This document shows positions 1-8,981 of a stretch of 32,510 bases of DNA, one piece after another (position 1 is the stretch's first letter; every line of letters starts with the position of its first letter). This stretch comes from an uncultured Oscillospiraceae bacterium. GTDB lineage: Bacteria > Bacillota > Clostridia > Oscillospirales > Oscillospiraceae. The translations under genes were made by a program, and so were the position numbers. The stretch is taken from positions 1 through 32,510 of the forward strand of contig CALWON010000021.1 of NCBI GenBank assembly GCA_944383165.1, given 5' to 3'. The notes beneath the pieces were generated by a model. It was given only the letters and a program-made list of their open reading frames with translations, ran no database searches and had not been told where the DNA came from.

Positions 1-16
1 CGGCAAAGAGAGGTGA
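1..16 (+). CDS. C-terminal tail of upstream gene, probably fliR (partial)
   Basis: One reading frame ends with Gly-Lys-Glu-Arg and a TGA stop at 14-16, six bases before the flhB start. In Bacillus and Clostridium flagellar operons the gene immediately before flhB is normally fliR, an export-gate membrane protein, so this is probably its last four codons. Only position supports the identity; four residues cannot be assigned by sequence. Confidence 0.35.
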
Positions 17-22
17 TGGAGT

Positions 23-1084
23 TTGGCAGAGGGCGAAAAAACAGAACAAGCGACGCCGAAAAAGCGACGGGATGAACGAAAGAAAGGTAACATTTTCTTT
101 AGTAATGATGCTGTTTCAGTGGTCGTTATGTTGGTTGGCTTTTTTGTGTTGAATCTATGTTCCCTATGGATTGTAGAAACAACCTATGGATTTTTAAAAT
201 ACTGTATGGAATTGGCTCAGGCTCCTTTACAAAGTGCCTCCGGAATCAATGAGGGATTGTTTGTAGAGTTTTTGTTTGCATTTGGAAAAGCTGCCCTACC
301 TGTGATGGCTGCTGTCGCACTTGCAGGGATTGCAGCAACGTTTGCCCAAACACAGATGCTAGTCACTGGAGAATCTTTGAAACCGAAATTTAATCGGTTA
401 AATCCATTACAGGGTTTTAAAAATTTGTTTTCTGCCAGAAGTTTGGTGGATGCACTGAAGAACCTCTTTAAGATATCGATCCTCTTGATTCTAATTTTTC
501 AATATGTCAAGAACTTGGTGGATATTTTTCTGAAATATCTGCATACAGATTTAACAGCGGCTTGTGCCCATCTGTTTGAAAGCTGTTTCATGCTCTCTAT
601 GCAAATCGGGGTTGCATTTACTGTGTTAGCTGGATTTGATATATTCTATCAATGGTGGCAGTATGAAAAAAACTTGAGAATGAGCAAAGAGGAAATCAAG
701 GAAGAATACAAGCAGATGGAAGGTGACCCTAAAGTCAAGGGAAAAATCAAAGAGTTACAAAGAAAAATGGCACAGTCCCGTATGATGCAACAGGTACCTC
801 AGGCAGATGTGGTGGTAAGAAACCCCACCCACTTTGCTGTAGCACTGAGATATAGACCAGAGATTGATGGGGCGCCTGTGGTATTGGCAAAGGGACAGGA
901 CGAACTTGCATTGCGGATTGTCCGTATAGCAGAAGAAAATAAGATAACAGTGGTGGAAAATGTGCCTTTGGCAAGGGCACTTTATGCAACAACCGAGTTG
1001 AACCAAGAAATTCCACCTGAATTATATAATGCTGTGGCAGAAGTTATGGTATACTTGTATAAAATTAATCAAACTCAAAGATGA
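23..1084 (+). CDS. flhB: Flagellar type III export switch protein FlhB
   Basis: FlhB is an inner-membrane part of the flagellar type III export gate. It switches the apparatus from rod/hook substrates to filament substrates by cutting itself at an NPTH motif. Here the protein is 353 residues, the usual length. The N-terminus (AEGEKTEQATPKKRRDERKKG) is the family signature, hydrophobic segments fill roughly residues 30-215, and the cytoplasmic domain carries Asn267-Pro-Thr-His270 followed by FAVALRY, the autocleavage site. The start is a TTG at 23, preceded by GAGAGGTGA at 8-16; no ATG in this frame fits the conserved N-terminus. It is followed after 29 bases by flhA, its export-gate partner, within the same operon. 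The identification is secure; the TTG start is inferred from homology and the ribosome binding site. Confidence 0.97.
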   Translation: MAEGEKTEQATPKKRRDERKKGNIFFSNDAVSVVVMLVGFFVLNLCSLWIVETTYGFLKYCMELAQAPLQSASGINEGLFVEFLFAFGKAALPVMAAVALAGIAATFAQTQMLVTGESLKPKFNRLNPLQGFKNLFSARSLVDALKNLFKISILLILIFQYVKNLVDIFLKYLHTDLTAACAHLFESCFMLSMQIGVAFTVLAGFDIFYQWWQYEKNLRMSKEEIKEEYKQMEGDPKVKGKIKELQRKMAQSRMMQQVPQADVVVRNPTHFAVALRYRPEIDGAPVVLAKGQDELALRIVRIAEENKITVVENVPLARALYATTELNQEIPPELYNAVAEVMVYLYKINQTQR

Positions 1085-1113
1085 GGGTAAGAAAGTAGGA
1101 AACAAGAGACATT

Positions 1114-3198
1114 ATGAGACGTATATTAGATTTTATCATACCGTTGCTTGTAGTGGTTATCGTGCTGTTTCTGGTGCTCCCACTGCCCTCGCAAATGTTG
1201 GATGTTCTGATTATCATTAATATTGCAATTTCAACTATGATATTGATGATTACCATGAGCATTGGGGAGGCTCTGGAATTTTCCATCTTCCCATCGTTGC
1301 TTTTGGTTACCACCTTGTTCCGTTTGGGATTGAATGTATCCTCTACCCGCCTGATCCTTTCTGAGGGCGGCGATGCAGGTGTGGTGATTAAGGCATTTGG
1401 TACTTTGATTACCCGTGGCAATATTGTCATTGGTATTTTGATCTTTTTGATTATTGTTTTGATCCAATTTATTGTTATTACAAAGGGTGCAGAGCGTGTT
1501 TCTGAGGTAGCAGCCAGGTTTACACTGGATGCTATGCCAGGAAAACAGATGGCCATTGATGCGGATTTAAGTTCTGGTTTGATTACTGAGGCAGATGCCC
1601 GTATTAGACGACAGAAGATTCAAAAGGAAGCCGATTTCTATGGTGCTATGGATGGTGCCACGAAAATCGTAAAAGGTGATGCAGTGATGTCTTTGATTAT
1701 TACTGCCATCAACTTTATTGCTGGTCTTATCATTGGTATTGTACAGGGTGGCAATGATTTGGCTACTGTGGTCAGCATTTATTCTATTGCAACCATTGGT
1801 GATGGTCTGGTTTCACAGCTTCCATCCCTGATGATTTCAACGGCTACTGGTATGATTGTAACCCGTTCTGTCTCTGATGGCAGCCTGAATACAGATGTCA
1901 TCGGGCAGTTCCGGGCGCAGCCAAGGGCAATCATTGCGACAGGTGTGATCCTATTGCTCTTGGCGGTGTTTCCAGGAACTCCTACCATTCCACTTTTGTT
2001 GGTTGGTTCTGCTTTGACCATAGGTGGATATTGGTGCGAGAAGAAACTAGGGGAAGAGAAACATCAGGAAAAGATACAAGAACAACAGGAACAGCAGCCC
2101 CAACCTGAAATTCAGGCAGCCAGTGAAACCGATTTTTATAAGGATATCAATAATGTGTATTCACTCCTATCAGTTGAGCCAATTGAGATGGAGTTTGGAT
2201 ATAGTTTGATCCCACTTGTGGATGAGTCCAGTGGTGGAAAATTGATCAGTAGGATTGTTATTTTCCGAAGGCAGTATGCACAGGATATGGGTGTGGTCAT
2301 TCCATCCATCCGATTACACGATGGGGCATCTCTTGGAACCAATGAGTATGTGATCAAAATTCGTGGTGAGGAAGTGGCCAGAGGTGAGATTTTAGTGGAT
2401 TACTATCTGGCCTTGGAACCATCCAATCCAACCGGGGAGATCGATGGGATCGAAACCATTGAGCCAGCCTATGGCATTCCTTCCCGATGGATTTTGCCAG
2501 AAAATAAGGACATGGCAGAAATCTATGGATATACAGTAATTGCACCATTGACGGTTATGCTCACACACCTGACAGAGGTGATCAAAAAACACACATATGA
2601 GCTACTCACACGTTCTGAAACAGCTCAACTGGTGGATCATATCAAACAGACAGAGCCTGACCTTGTGGAAGATGCTATTAAGGTAATCAGCTATGCAAAA
2701 TTGGAAAAGATTTTGAAAAATTTGCTAAAAGAGGGTATTCCAATTAAGGATCTGGCAATTATTCTGGAGACGATTGTGGATGCCAGTGCGACCATGCAGG
2801 ATCTGGATATGATTACAGAACAGGTGAGGGCAGCCCTCAGCCGTACTATTACACGCCGTTTCTGTGAAAATGGTCAGTTGAGGGTGGTCACATTGGATGC
2901 AGAAATTGAAAAGAAGGTGTTGGGAGCTTTAACAAAGAATGAACATGGTGTATACTTGGCATTGAATCCAGATATTATGCAGCAAATCATAGGGCAGCTG
3001 GGTGAAATGAGAAAGAAGTTCAATGACCTTTCCCAAACACCAATTGTATTGACAAGTCAGATTATTCGGGTCTATCTAAGCCGTATGATCGCTCAATTTT
3101 ATCCTGATGTGTATGTTCTGTCCTTCAATGAAATTACAAGTAATGTTCAGATACAGGCCATAGGAAATATTGTGATGCAACAGGACAAGCCCAGTTAA
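1114..3198 (+). CDS. flhA: Flagellar type III export gate protein FlhA
   Basis: FlhA forms the nonameric export-gate ring. Its membrane half is linked to proton-driven export and its cytoplasmic half docks chaperone-substrate complexes. The 694-residue length is typical. Several transmembrane segments lie within about residues 5-310. The FHIPEP family signature region begins near residue 135 (RFTLDAMPGKQMAIDADL) and continues through GLITEADARIRRQ. A charged Glu/Gln-rich linker at about residues 311-337 precedes the cytoplasmic domain. The ATG at 1114 has a modest upstream GTAGGA. In Bacillus flhF and flhG follow flhA; here the sigma factor gene follows directly after 15 bases, so those two positioning genes are not at this site. 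Confidence 0.98.
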   Translation: MRRILDFIIPLLVVVIVLFLVLPLPSQMLDVLIIINIAISTMILMITMSIGEALEFSIFPSLLLVTTLFRLGLNVSSTRLILSEGGDAGVVIKAFGTLITRGNIVIGILIFLIIVLIQFIVITKGAERVSEVAARFTLDAMPGKQMAIDADLSSGLITEADARIRRQKIQKEADFYGAMDGATKIVKGDAVMSLIITAINFIAGLIIGIVQGGNDLATVVSIYSIATIGDGLVSQLPSLMISTATGMIVTRSVSDGSLNTDVIGQFRAQPRAIIATGVILLLLAVFPGTPTIPLLLVGSALTIGGYWCEKKLGEEKHQEKIQEQQEQQPQPEIQAASETDFYKDINNVYSLLSVEPIEMEFGYSLIPLVDESSGGKLISRIVIFRRQYAQDMGVVIPSIRLHDGASLGTNEYVIKIRGEEVARGEILVDYYLALEPSNPTGEIDGIETIEPAYGIPSRWILPENKDMAEIYGYTVIAPLTVMLTHLTEVIKKHTYELLTRSETAQLVDHIKQTEPDLVEDAIKVISYAKLEKILKNLLKEGIPIKDLAIILETIVDASATMQDLDMITEQVRAALSRTITRRFCENGQLRVVTLDAEIEKKVLGALTKNEHGVYLALNPDIMQQIIGQLGEMRKKFNDLSQTPIVLTSQIIRVYLSRMIAQFYPDVYVLSFNEITSNVQIQAIGNIVMQQDKPS

Positions 3199-3213
3199 AA
3201 AGGTTGGGAGTGT

Positions 3214-4047
3214 ATGAGACAAACGGGAAAGACAGCCGATTGGAAAACAGGCAGTAGTATGCAGGAGGAGCTGGGACTTCGCCCTGAGTTTTCAGAGATG
3301 GATATACAGGGCTTGTTGTTAGAATATCAGAAAAACCACAATCCTGATATTAAATGGGAATTGGTATTGCGTATGATTGGTATGGTGCGTACCATTGCTA
3401 TGCAGGTGTGGGGTACTTATAACAGTTTTGCCCAGTTGGATGACATTATCAGTGAAGGGATACTGGTGCTACTGAATGCAGTCGATAAATTCGATCCAAG
3501 CAAAGAGGTCAAGTTTGAAACCTATGTATCGAAACGGTTGCGCGGTATGGTTGTAGATTTGGCGCGCAGCCAGGACTGGTTGCCCCGGCAGGTGCGTCAA
3601 AAAGCCATCCGTCTGAACCGCACCACAGAGGAGCTATCCATTGCTTTGGGGCGATCACCTACAAGCCAGGAAATGGCTGATTATATGGGGATCTCCTTGG
3701 AGGAATATGGGACCCTGCTCTCGGATACTGCAGTATCTGGATTGATTTCTTTTGAGGCACTTCTGGATTCTTGTAGCCGCGTTTCCAATGGATTGACAAC
3801 CAGCGAAAAAACGGAGGAGAGACCAGAGGAGCTATATGAAGAACAGGAACTACATCAGGTTTTGAAAGATGGCATCAATGCACTGAGGGATAAGGAGAAA
3901 CTGGTGTTGTCCCTCTACTATGAGAAAGAATTAAGCATGAAAGAAATTGCACAGGTTTTGAATGTAAGTGCACCACGGGTATCCCAGATCCATAGCCGTG
4001 CTATCCAAAATTTAAGGCAGCATATGAAACAGTATATACAGGGTTAA
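3214..4047 (+). CDS. fliA: Flagellar/motility RNA polymerase sigma factor (sigma-28, FliA/SigD family)
   Basis: This is a sigma-70 family factor of the FliA/SigD/WhiG group, which directs RNA polymerase to late flagellar and chemotaxis promoters. Region 2 is clear from about residue 80 (SEGILVLLNAVDKFDPSKEVKFETYVSKRL) and leads into DLARSQDWLPRQVRQKAI, the signature of this group. Region 3 (SIALGRSPTSQEMADYMG) follows. Region 4 near residues 228-270 contains the helix-turn-helix ELSMKEIAQVLNVSAPRVSQI. At 277 residues it is slightly longer than typical, with an acidic linker near residues 200-215. The ATG at 3214 follows AGGTTGGGAG. Its place between flhA and rod genes supports the flagellar role. 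The anti-sigma factor FlgM is not in this window. Confidence 0.95.
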   Translation: MRQTGKTADWKTGSSMQEELGLRPEFSEMDIQGLLLEYQKNHNPDIKWELVLRMIGMVRTIAMQVWGTYNSFAQLDDIISEGILVLLNAVDKFDPSKEVKFETYVSKRLRGMVVDLARSQDWLPRQVRQKAIRLNRTTEELSIALGRSPTSQEMADYMGISLEEYGTLLSDTAVSGLISFEALLDSCSRVSNGLTTSEKTEERPEELYEEQELHQVLKDGINALRDKEKLVLSLYYEKELSMKEIAQVLNVSAPRVSQIHSRAIQNLRQHMKQYIQG

Positions 4048-4073
4048 TTCATAGGAAAGGCAGAGAAAGGCAA

Positions 4074-4829
4074 ATGACCAGAGGGTTTTATAATTTGACA
4101 TCCGGTATGCTTTCACAGACACGCAGGCTGGATGTAGTGGCAAACAATATGACCAATGTATCTACATCTGGCTATAAATCCGAAACGTATACAGACAGTA
4201 CCTTTGGTGAGGTCCTGTTGAGCCGGGTTGGCAGTACAGACAAGGATAATCCGCAGCCAGTGGGTGAAGTGAGTTCCATGTTGGCCCCCAGCGAATTTTA
4301 TATAAACCATGAGATGGGCGGGATGGAAGAAACAGGTTTGACCTTAGACTTTGCCATTAATGGGGATGGTTATTTTGCCATTCAAAGAGACGATGGTACT
4401 ATTGAGTACACCAAGGCGGGTAATTTTACTCTGGATGCAGAGGGCTATCTCTGTCTCCCAGGTCAAGGACAGGTTTTAGACCGGGAGGGACAGCCCATCC
4501 AATTAACCACTGATCAGATCCGTGCGGACCAATTTGGAAGGATTACCACAGAAGCTGGTGTGGAAATGGGGCAGATCGGCGTCTACAACTTTGGTGACCA
4601 AGAGCAATTGGTGAAGGCAGAGAGTGGTCTATTCCTGCCAAATGGTCAACAGGCAAATTTAGTGGATACTCCTATCCTATGGGGATGGCAGGAGAACTCC
4701 AATGTGGATATGCTCCAAGAAATGAGCAATATGTTGACAGCCCAGAGAGTGCTGCAAAGTGGAGCCCAGGTTTTAAAGCTGTACGATGCTTTGCTGACAA
4801 AGACAACCACAGATGTGGGACGACTGTAA
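4074..4829 (+). CDS. flgF: Flagellar basal-body rod protein, FlgF/FlgG family (first copy)
   Basis: Members of this family polymerise into the flagellar rod. The N-terminal rod signature is present at about residues 9-35 (TSGMLSQTRRLDVVANNMTN, then VSTSGYK). The C-terminal helix (NVDMLQEMSNMLTAQRVLQS) is the matching FlgF/FlgG/FlgE C-terminal motif that packs with the N-terminal coil. The length is 251 residues. It lies 26 bases after fliA, with GAGAAAGG before the ATG, and is followed 18 bases later by a paralogue, an arrangement like Bacillus flhO-flhP. I use flgF by convention for the first of the pair. Sequence alone does not say which copy is proximal and which is distal rod. Confidence 0.85.
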   Translation: MTRGFYNLTSGMLSQTRRLDVVANNMTNVSTSGYKSETYTDSTFGEVLLSRVGSTDKDNPQPVGEVSSMLAPSEFYINHEMGGMEETGLTLDFAINGDGYFAIQRDDGTIEYTKAGNFTLDAEGYLCLPGQGQVLDREGQPIQLTTDQIRADQFGRITTEAGVEMGQIGVYNFGDQEQLVKAESGLFLPNGQQANLVDTPILWGWQENSNVDMLQEMSNMLTAQRVLQSGAQVLKLYDALLTKTTTDVGRL

Positions 4830-4847
4830 GATTGAGAGGCGATTGGG

Positions 4848-5579
4848 ATGATACAGGCATTTTATAGTGGCGTGGTTGGAGCACAGCAACAGATGTTGCG
4901 TATGAATGTGCAGGCCAATAATATGGCAAATGTCAATACAGGTGGCTTCCGGGCAGAACAGGCTTCCTTTCAAACCTTGTTGTATCAGGATGTGACTGGA
5001 ATCGATGGGGCACAGCTGCCAAAAGGAAGCGGGACCTTAATGGTATCTACAACTGTAGATTATTCCCATTCCTCGGTTGAAGCAACTGGGAGGAAGCAGG
5101 ACTATTCCATTTTAGGGGATGGCTTCTTTGCATTGTACGAGCCAGCCACACAGCAAGTTTCCCTAACAAGGGATGGAGCCTTTACGGTCGCCCAGTTTTT
5201 AGAGATGGATGAAAATGAGCAGCCAGTGTATGTCTCTTATTTGACAGATGGGGAAGGTCGCCAGGTTTTAGGAAAGGATGGGTATCCAATCCAGGTGACA
5301 GATCCTGAGGCAGAACAGCCTGTGGGCATCTTTGAAGTCCAGTTTCAAAGTGGTTTACAGCATTTAGACAGCAGCCGCTTTATCGCAACGGAAAAAAGTG
5401 GAGCCATCTATTTAAGTGACTCGAAAGCATTACAAGGTACTTTGGAGGCATCCAATGCGGATATGGCTACAGAGATGAGCAAGGTGATTGAAGCTCAGCG
5501 AACCTATAGCTACGCCTTGAAAATGGTAACGACTGCGGATGAAGTAGAAACTACCATAAATAATTTGACAAATGGATAG
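4848..5579 (+). CDS. flgG: Flagellar basal-body rod protein, FlgG family (second copy)
   Basis: This is the second of two tandem rod proteins. The N-terminal motif (VVGAQQQMLRMNVQANNMAN, then VNTGGFR) and C-terminal motif (SNADMATEMSKVIEAQRTYS) are characteristic of flagellar rod and hook proteins. The length is 243 residues, and FlgG in other bacteria is about 260. GAGAGG at 4834-4839 serves the ATG at 4848. It is probably translated with the preceding gene as part of the motility operon and contributes to the distal rod, although flgF and flgG could be reversed. In Bacillus the equivalent pair is called FlhO and FlhP. Confidence 0.85.
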   Translation: MIQAFYSGVVGAQQQMLRMNVQANNMANVNTGGFRAEQASFQTLLYQDVTGIDGAQLPKGSGTLMVSTTVDYSHSSVEATGRKQDYSILGDGFFALYEPATQQVSLTRDGAFTVAQFLEMDENEQPVYVSYLTDGEGRQVLGKDGYPIQVTDPEAEQPVGIFEVQFQSGLQHLDSSRFIATEKSGAIYLSDSKALQGTLEASNADMATEMSKVIEAQRTYSYALKMVTTADEVETTINNLTNG

Positions 5580-5590
5580 GCGGGATAACA

Positions 5591-6211
5591 ATGAAAACAT
5601 TCGATGAACTCAATATTTTGGAATTGGATACTATCCGAGAAATTGGTAGTATTGGAACAGGGAATGCTGCAACTGCATTGTCCAATATGTTGGGTTGTGA
5701 AGTTCGTATTGATGTTCCAGAGGTCCGTATCATGGAGTATAATGAGGCGATTGATTGGATCGGAGGACCTGAGGCTATTACAGCTGGTGTTTTGGTTCGC
5801 ATTAATGGAGAAGTTAATGGTATCATGTTGGCAGTACAGCAAATTGAGTTTGTCAATATGATTTTATCTCGTATTTTGGGAAAGGAAATTACCAACTACG
5901 ATGAATTAAAGGAGTTAGAGAGTTCTGCGCTAGTAGAGGTAGGTAACATAACCATTTCCACCTTTATCAATGCTTTGTCCAGTTTGGCTGATATCACCAT
6001 GCATCTGACAGTGCCAGCGTTTGCTGTGGATATGCAGGGGGCCATTTTGACGGTTCCCATGGCTGAATTTGGTGGACAATCAGATTACATTATGACCATA
6101 GGCTCGAATTTTATCTGTGATCATAGGGTAGTCCCTTACCGTTTACTGCTCTCACCTGATGTACGCTCGCTCAATTTCTTGCTTAAGAAACTAGGTGTTC
6201 TGGATGAATGA
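5591..6211 (+). CDS. cheC: Chemotaxis phosphatase CheC
   Basis: CheC dephosphorylates CheY-P and forms a complex with CheD that adjusts receptor deamidase activity, giving one of the Bacillus adaptation systems. Two phosphatase-type active-site helices are visible. The first is around EIGSIGTGNAATALSNML (residues 17-34), with Glu and Asn in the expected E-x2-N style. The second is EVGNITISTFINALSSL, followed by the conserved proline in HLTVP. The length is 206 residues, close to Bacillus CheC (about 209). The stop overlaps the cheD start by 8 bases, which suggests translational coupling that would keep the two partners in balance. CheY itself is not encoded here. Confidence 0.95.
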   Translation: MKTFDELNILELDTIREIGSIGTGNAATALSNMLGCEVRIDVPEVRIMEYNEAIDWIGGPEAITAGVLVRINGEVNGIMLAVQQIEFVNMILSRILGKEITNYDELKELESSALVEVGNITISTFINALSSLADITMHLTVPAFAVDMQGAILTVPMAEFGGQSDYIMTIGSNFICDHRVVPYRLLLSPDVRSLNFLLKKLGVLDE

Positions 6212-6686
6212 TAAGATTGTTGTAGGCATTGCCGATATGAAACTAGCGCAGCGTCAGGGAATGCTCATTACGTATGCCCTTGGGTCATGTGTTGGGATTT
6301 GCCTCTATGACCCAGTGATTAAATTGGCAGGGTTGATCCATATTATGCTTCCATTGAACATGGAAACAGGACGGAAATCACCCATGAAGTATGCAGATAC
6401 TGGGATACGGGAGACATTACGGCAGATGGAGCAAAAAGGCGCAAGTAGAAGCCGTATTGTTGCAAAAATCGCTGGTGGGGCAAGGATGTTTGATGTGCCA
6501 GGAAATGGGAGCCTGGGGAATATAGGACAGAGGAACATAGAAGCGGTACATATGACATTAAAAAGGGAAAATATCAAGCTTTTGCGTGAAGATGTTGGTG
6601 GAACAGTAGCAAGGACCTTGTTGTTTGATGCATCCAGCGGACAGGCATGCATCAGAAGCTATGGAAAAGCGGAAGTCATTTTTTAA
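6204..6686 (+). CDS. cheD: Chemoreceptor glutamine deamidase CheD
   Basis: CheD deamidates specific glutamines of chemoreceptors and is controlled by CheC. The chosen start is ATG 6204, with AGGTG seven bases upstream inside cheC; an in-frame GTG at 6195 is less well placed. From this start the protein is 160 residues and the catalytic triad positions are Thr23, Cys29 and His46, within ITYALGSCVGICLYDP and GLIHIMLP. The Thr-to-Cys spacing of 6 and Cys-to-His spacing of 17 match those of the Thermotoga enzyme (Thr21, Cys27, His44). The coupled cheC-cheD arrangement is the usual one. Confidence 0.95.
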   Translation: MNDKIVVGIADMKLAQRQGMLITYALGSCVGICLYDPVIKLAGLIHIMLPLNMETGRKSPMKYADTGIRETLRQMEQKGASRSRIVAKIAGGARMFDVPGNGSLGNIGQRNIEAVHMTLKRENIKLLREDVGGTVARTLLFDASSGQACIRSYGKAEVIF

Positions 6687-6718
6687 CTGAAGTGTATTTT
6701 GAATGGGGGAAATGCGAT

Positions 6719-7654
6719 ATGGATCACAAAAAAAGTGAGATTCTGTTGGAAACTGGTACAAATGAAATCGAAATAATGCAGTTTACGATCAATGATATCC
6801 TGTATGGGATCAATGTGGCAAAGGTGCGGGAGATCATGATGTCTGCACCAGTCCATGCAATGCCCCATTCTCATCCAGCAGTGGAGGGTATTTTCAAGCC
6901 TAGAGATATTGTAATTACTGTGATTGACTTACCCAAATATTTGAGTAGGCAGGATGGCGAAAAAGGGGAAAAAGACCTATTTATTGTAACAAACTTTAAC
7001 AAGATGTACATTGCATTTCGGGTCCATACTGTGGTTGGGATTAGCCGGCTTTCCTGGCGGGATATTCAAAAGCCAGATAATACAGTTTCTGGTGGCTCCG
7101 ATGGTGTGGCAACAGGGATTGCACAGTGTAATGGCGAGCTTGTGACAATTTTGGATTTTGAGAAGATTGTGGCAGAGATTGCACCGGAAACAAGCATCCA
7201 AATGTCAGAAGTGGATGCGTTAGGACCAAGAGAGCGAAACACCTGCCCTATCTGGGTGGCTGAGGATTCCATTTTACTCAGCCAGATGATCCGTACAGCA
7301 TTGACCAAAGCTGGGTACACCAACCTACGGATGTTCCCCAATGGTGCAGAGCTTTGGGAGGCATTGATCCCTCTAAAAGATGACCCAGAAAAGAGAGAGA
7401 AAAATGTATCTCTAATCATCACAGACTTAGAGATGCCCCAGATGGATGGACACCGTTTGACGAAGCTAGTCAAAACAGACGACAAGTTAAAGACAATTCC
7501 TATTGTGATTTTCTCTTCCTTGATTACAGAAGAAATGAGAATCAAGGGAAAAAATATTGGTGCAGATGAGCAGCTGAGTAAGCCAGAAATCGGGCATCTC
7601 ATTGGAATTGTAGACCATTTACTTGGGCGCAACGGGCAGGAGGAACATGAATGA
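6719..7654 (+). CDS. cheV: Chemotaxis coupling/response-regulator fusion CheV
   Basis: CheV joins a CheW-like scaffold to a receiver domain. It couples chemoreceptors to CheA and takes part in adaptation when phosphorylated. Residues about 10-165 form the CheW domain (FTINDILYGINVAKVREIM, then HPAVEGIFKPRD). Residues about 180-305 form a receiver with acidic residues in VAEDS, the phosphoacceptor Asp236 in LIITDLEMPQMDG, and a late lysine in QLSKPEIGH. I chose ATG 6719 because GGGGGA lies 9 bases upstream and the CheW fold begins right after it, giving 311 residues; an upstream in-frame start at 6647 lies inside cheD. Its end overlaps the next gene by ATGA. Confidence 0.94.
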   Translation: MDHKKSEILLETGTNEIEIMQFTINDILYGINVAKVREIMMSAPVHAMPHSHPAVEGIFKPRDIVITVIDLPKYLSRQDGEKGEKDLFIVTNFNKMYIAFRVHTVVGISRLSWRDIQKPDNTVSGGSDGVATGIAQCNGELVTILDFEKIVAEIAPETSIQMSEVDALGPRERNTCPIWVAEDSILLSQMIRTALTKAGYTNLRMFPNGAELWEALIPLKDDPEKREKNVSLIITDLEMPQMDGHRLTKLVKTDDKLKTIPIVIFSSLITEEMRIKGKNIGADEQLSKPEIGHLIGIVDHLLGRNGQEEHE

Positions 7655-8913
7655 GCAGCAAATACATTGTACGCCAGCCAATTAAAAATTTGGAAGATAA
7701 AGTGGTGGCATATGAAATTCAATATTATGGAGACAATCAATCTCTAGGGGCGGATTCTTCACCAACCAATGATTTTGCAGCAGCCGATACCATTTACAAT
7801 TTCCTCACCATGAATATGGAAAAATTGCTGCGTGGGACCCTTCATTTTATGACTTTTACGACCACATTGTTGTTGAAGAAAACACCAAGGTTCTTCGATA
7901 AAGAGGAATTGGTCATTCAAATTGATGACAGTGTCATCATTCAACCGTTGGCTATGCGTATGGTGCAGCAGTATGCAAAAGAAGGTTATAAGATTGCTGT
8001 GAATGAGTTTCAGTTTGCGCCTCGTTATCTTGGAATTATGGATTCCATTGATTACATTAAACTGAACTTTAAAACAACACCTGAGATGACCCTGAAAAAT
8101 GTGATTGAAATTGCCCACAGTATGAATAAACAATGTATTGCCATTGGGGTTGATACTGAGGAGCTGTACAATAGAGCACAAAAGCTACAGGTAGATTCCA
8201 TGCAAGGTGTGTACGTGGCGGAAAAGCTGGCAATTCGTGCCCATAACAGTGGATACTTGCAGAGTAATTTCTTCCGTCTGATGGTAGCTGTTACAAAGGA
8301 AGAACCAGATGTAGAGGAAATTGAGCAAATTATATCTGTAGATGCAACTTTGACCTACGGTATTTTGAAAATGGCAAATTCCTGCTACTTTGCACTGAGA
8401 CACTCTGTGTCCACCGTGCGCCAGGCTATTATGACAATGGGGCTGGGTGAGTTGAAGCAGTGGGTGTATTTGCTTAGTGCTAGCAATGCAGAAAATCAAA
8501 TGGAAGAAGGGGCAGAGGAATTTTTGAAACTGTCCTTTATGAGAGGCAGTTTTTGCAGCAGTTTGATGAATTATGCTAAGGGCGTTCCTATCTCTAGACC
8601 AGAGGCCTATCTGATGGGTATGTTCTCTACACTGCATTACTTGATTGATGCTCCCCTTTCCGAGATTTTAGAGCAGATTCCTCTCTGTAAAGAGGCAAAA
8701 GAAGGTCTCCTGAATCATGCAGGTCCCTGTGGTCAGCTTTATGATTTGGTGTTGGCCTATGAGTGGGGAGACTGGGCTAAAATTGATGCAATGGCAGCGG
8801 CACTTAGTATCCCTACCAATTTAATTACCAGCCTGTATTTTAATTGTGTAGAAGATGTCAACCGTATCTGGAATGAGATGGCAAATCCAGAGCCAACACA
8901 GATGGGTACTTAA
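7651..8913 (+). CDS. Degenerate EAL domain plus HDOD domain signalling protein (YuxH-like)
   Basis: The 420-residue protein has the EAL-HDOD architecture of Bacillus YuxH and Vibrio CdgJ. Residues 1 to about 195 follow the EAL fold but lack catalysis motifs. The EAL triplet reads YEIQYY, the DDFG loop reads NEFQFAP and the EGVET loop reads GVDTEE; IKLNF and MQGVYV are recognisable remnants. Residues about 205-385 are an HDOD domain (DATLTYGILKMANSCYFALR, then VSTVRQAIMTMGL). It is therefore probably a protein-interaction or sensing module, not a phosphodiesterase. Its ATG overlaps the cheV stop (ATGA), so the two are translationally coupled and probably act in the same chemotaxis or flagellar pathway; that functional link is inference. 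It ends the motility operon. Confidence 0.85.
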   Translation: MSSKYIVRQPIKNLEDKVVAYEIQYYGDNQSLGADSSPTNDFAAADTIYNFLTMNMEKLLRGTLHFMTFTTTLLLKKTPRFFDKEELVIQIDDSVIIQPLAMRMVQQYAKEGYKIAVNEFQFAPRYLGIMDSIDYIKLNFKTTPEMTLKNVIEIAHSMNKQCIAIGVDTEELYNRAQKLQVDSMQGVYVAEKLAIRAHNSGYLQSNFFRLMVAVTKEEPDVEEIEQIISVDATLTYGILKMANSCYFALRHSVSTVRQAIMTMGLGELKQWVYLLSASNAENQMEEGAEEFLKLSFMRGSFCSSLMNYAKGVPISRPEAYLMGMFSTLHYLIDAPLSEILEQIPLCKEAKEGLLNHAGPCGQLYDLVLAYEWGDWAKIDAMAAALSIPTNLITSLYFNCVEDVNRIWNEMANPEPTQMGT

Positions 8914-8927
8914 TCTATTCACTGTTT

Positions 8928-8936
8928 TGGTATAAT
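8928..8936 (+). promoter_or_regulatory. Candidate extended -10 promoter after the motility operon
   Basis: TGG followed by TATAAT at 8931-8936 makes a good extended -10 element. The -35 position (near 8908-8913) is weak. Transcription would start near 8942 and meet the strong hairpin at 8982-9022 at once, with no substantial gene between. Confidence 0.45.
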
Positions 8937-8981
8937 AGAGCTGTGAAGCATTTAAAAAATCAAAAATGGAATATATGATCA

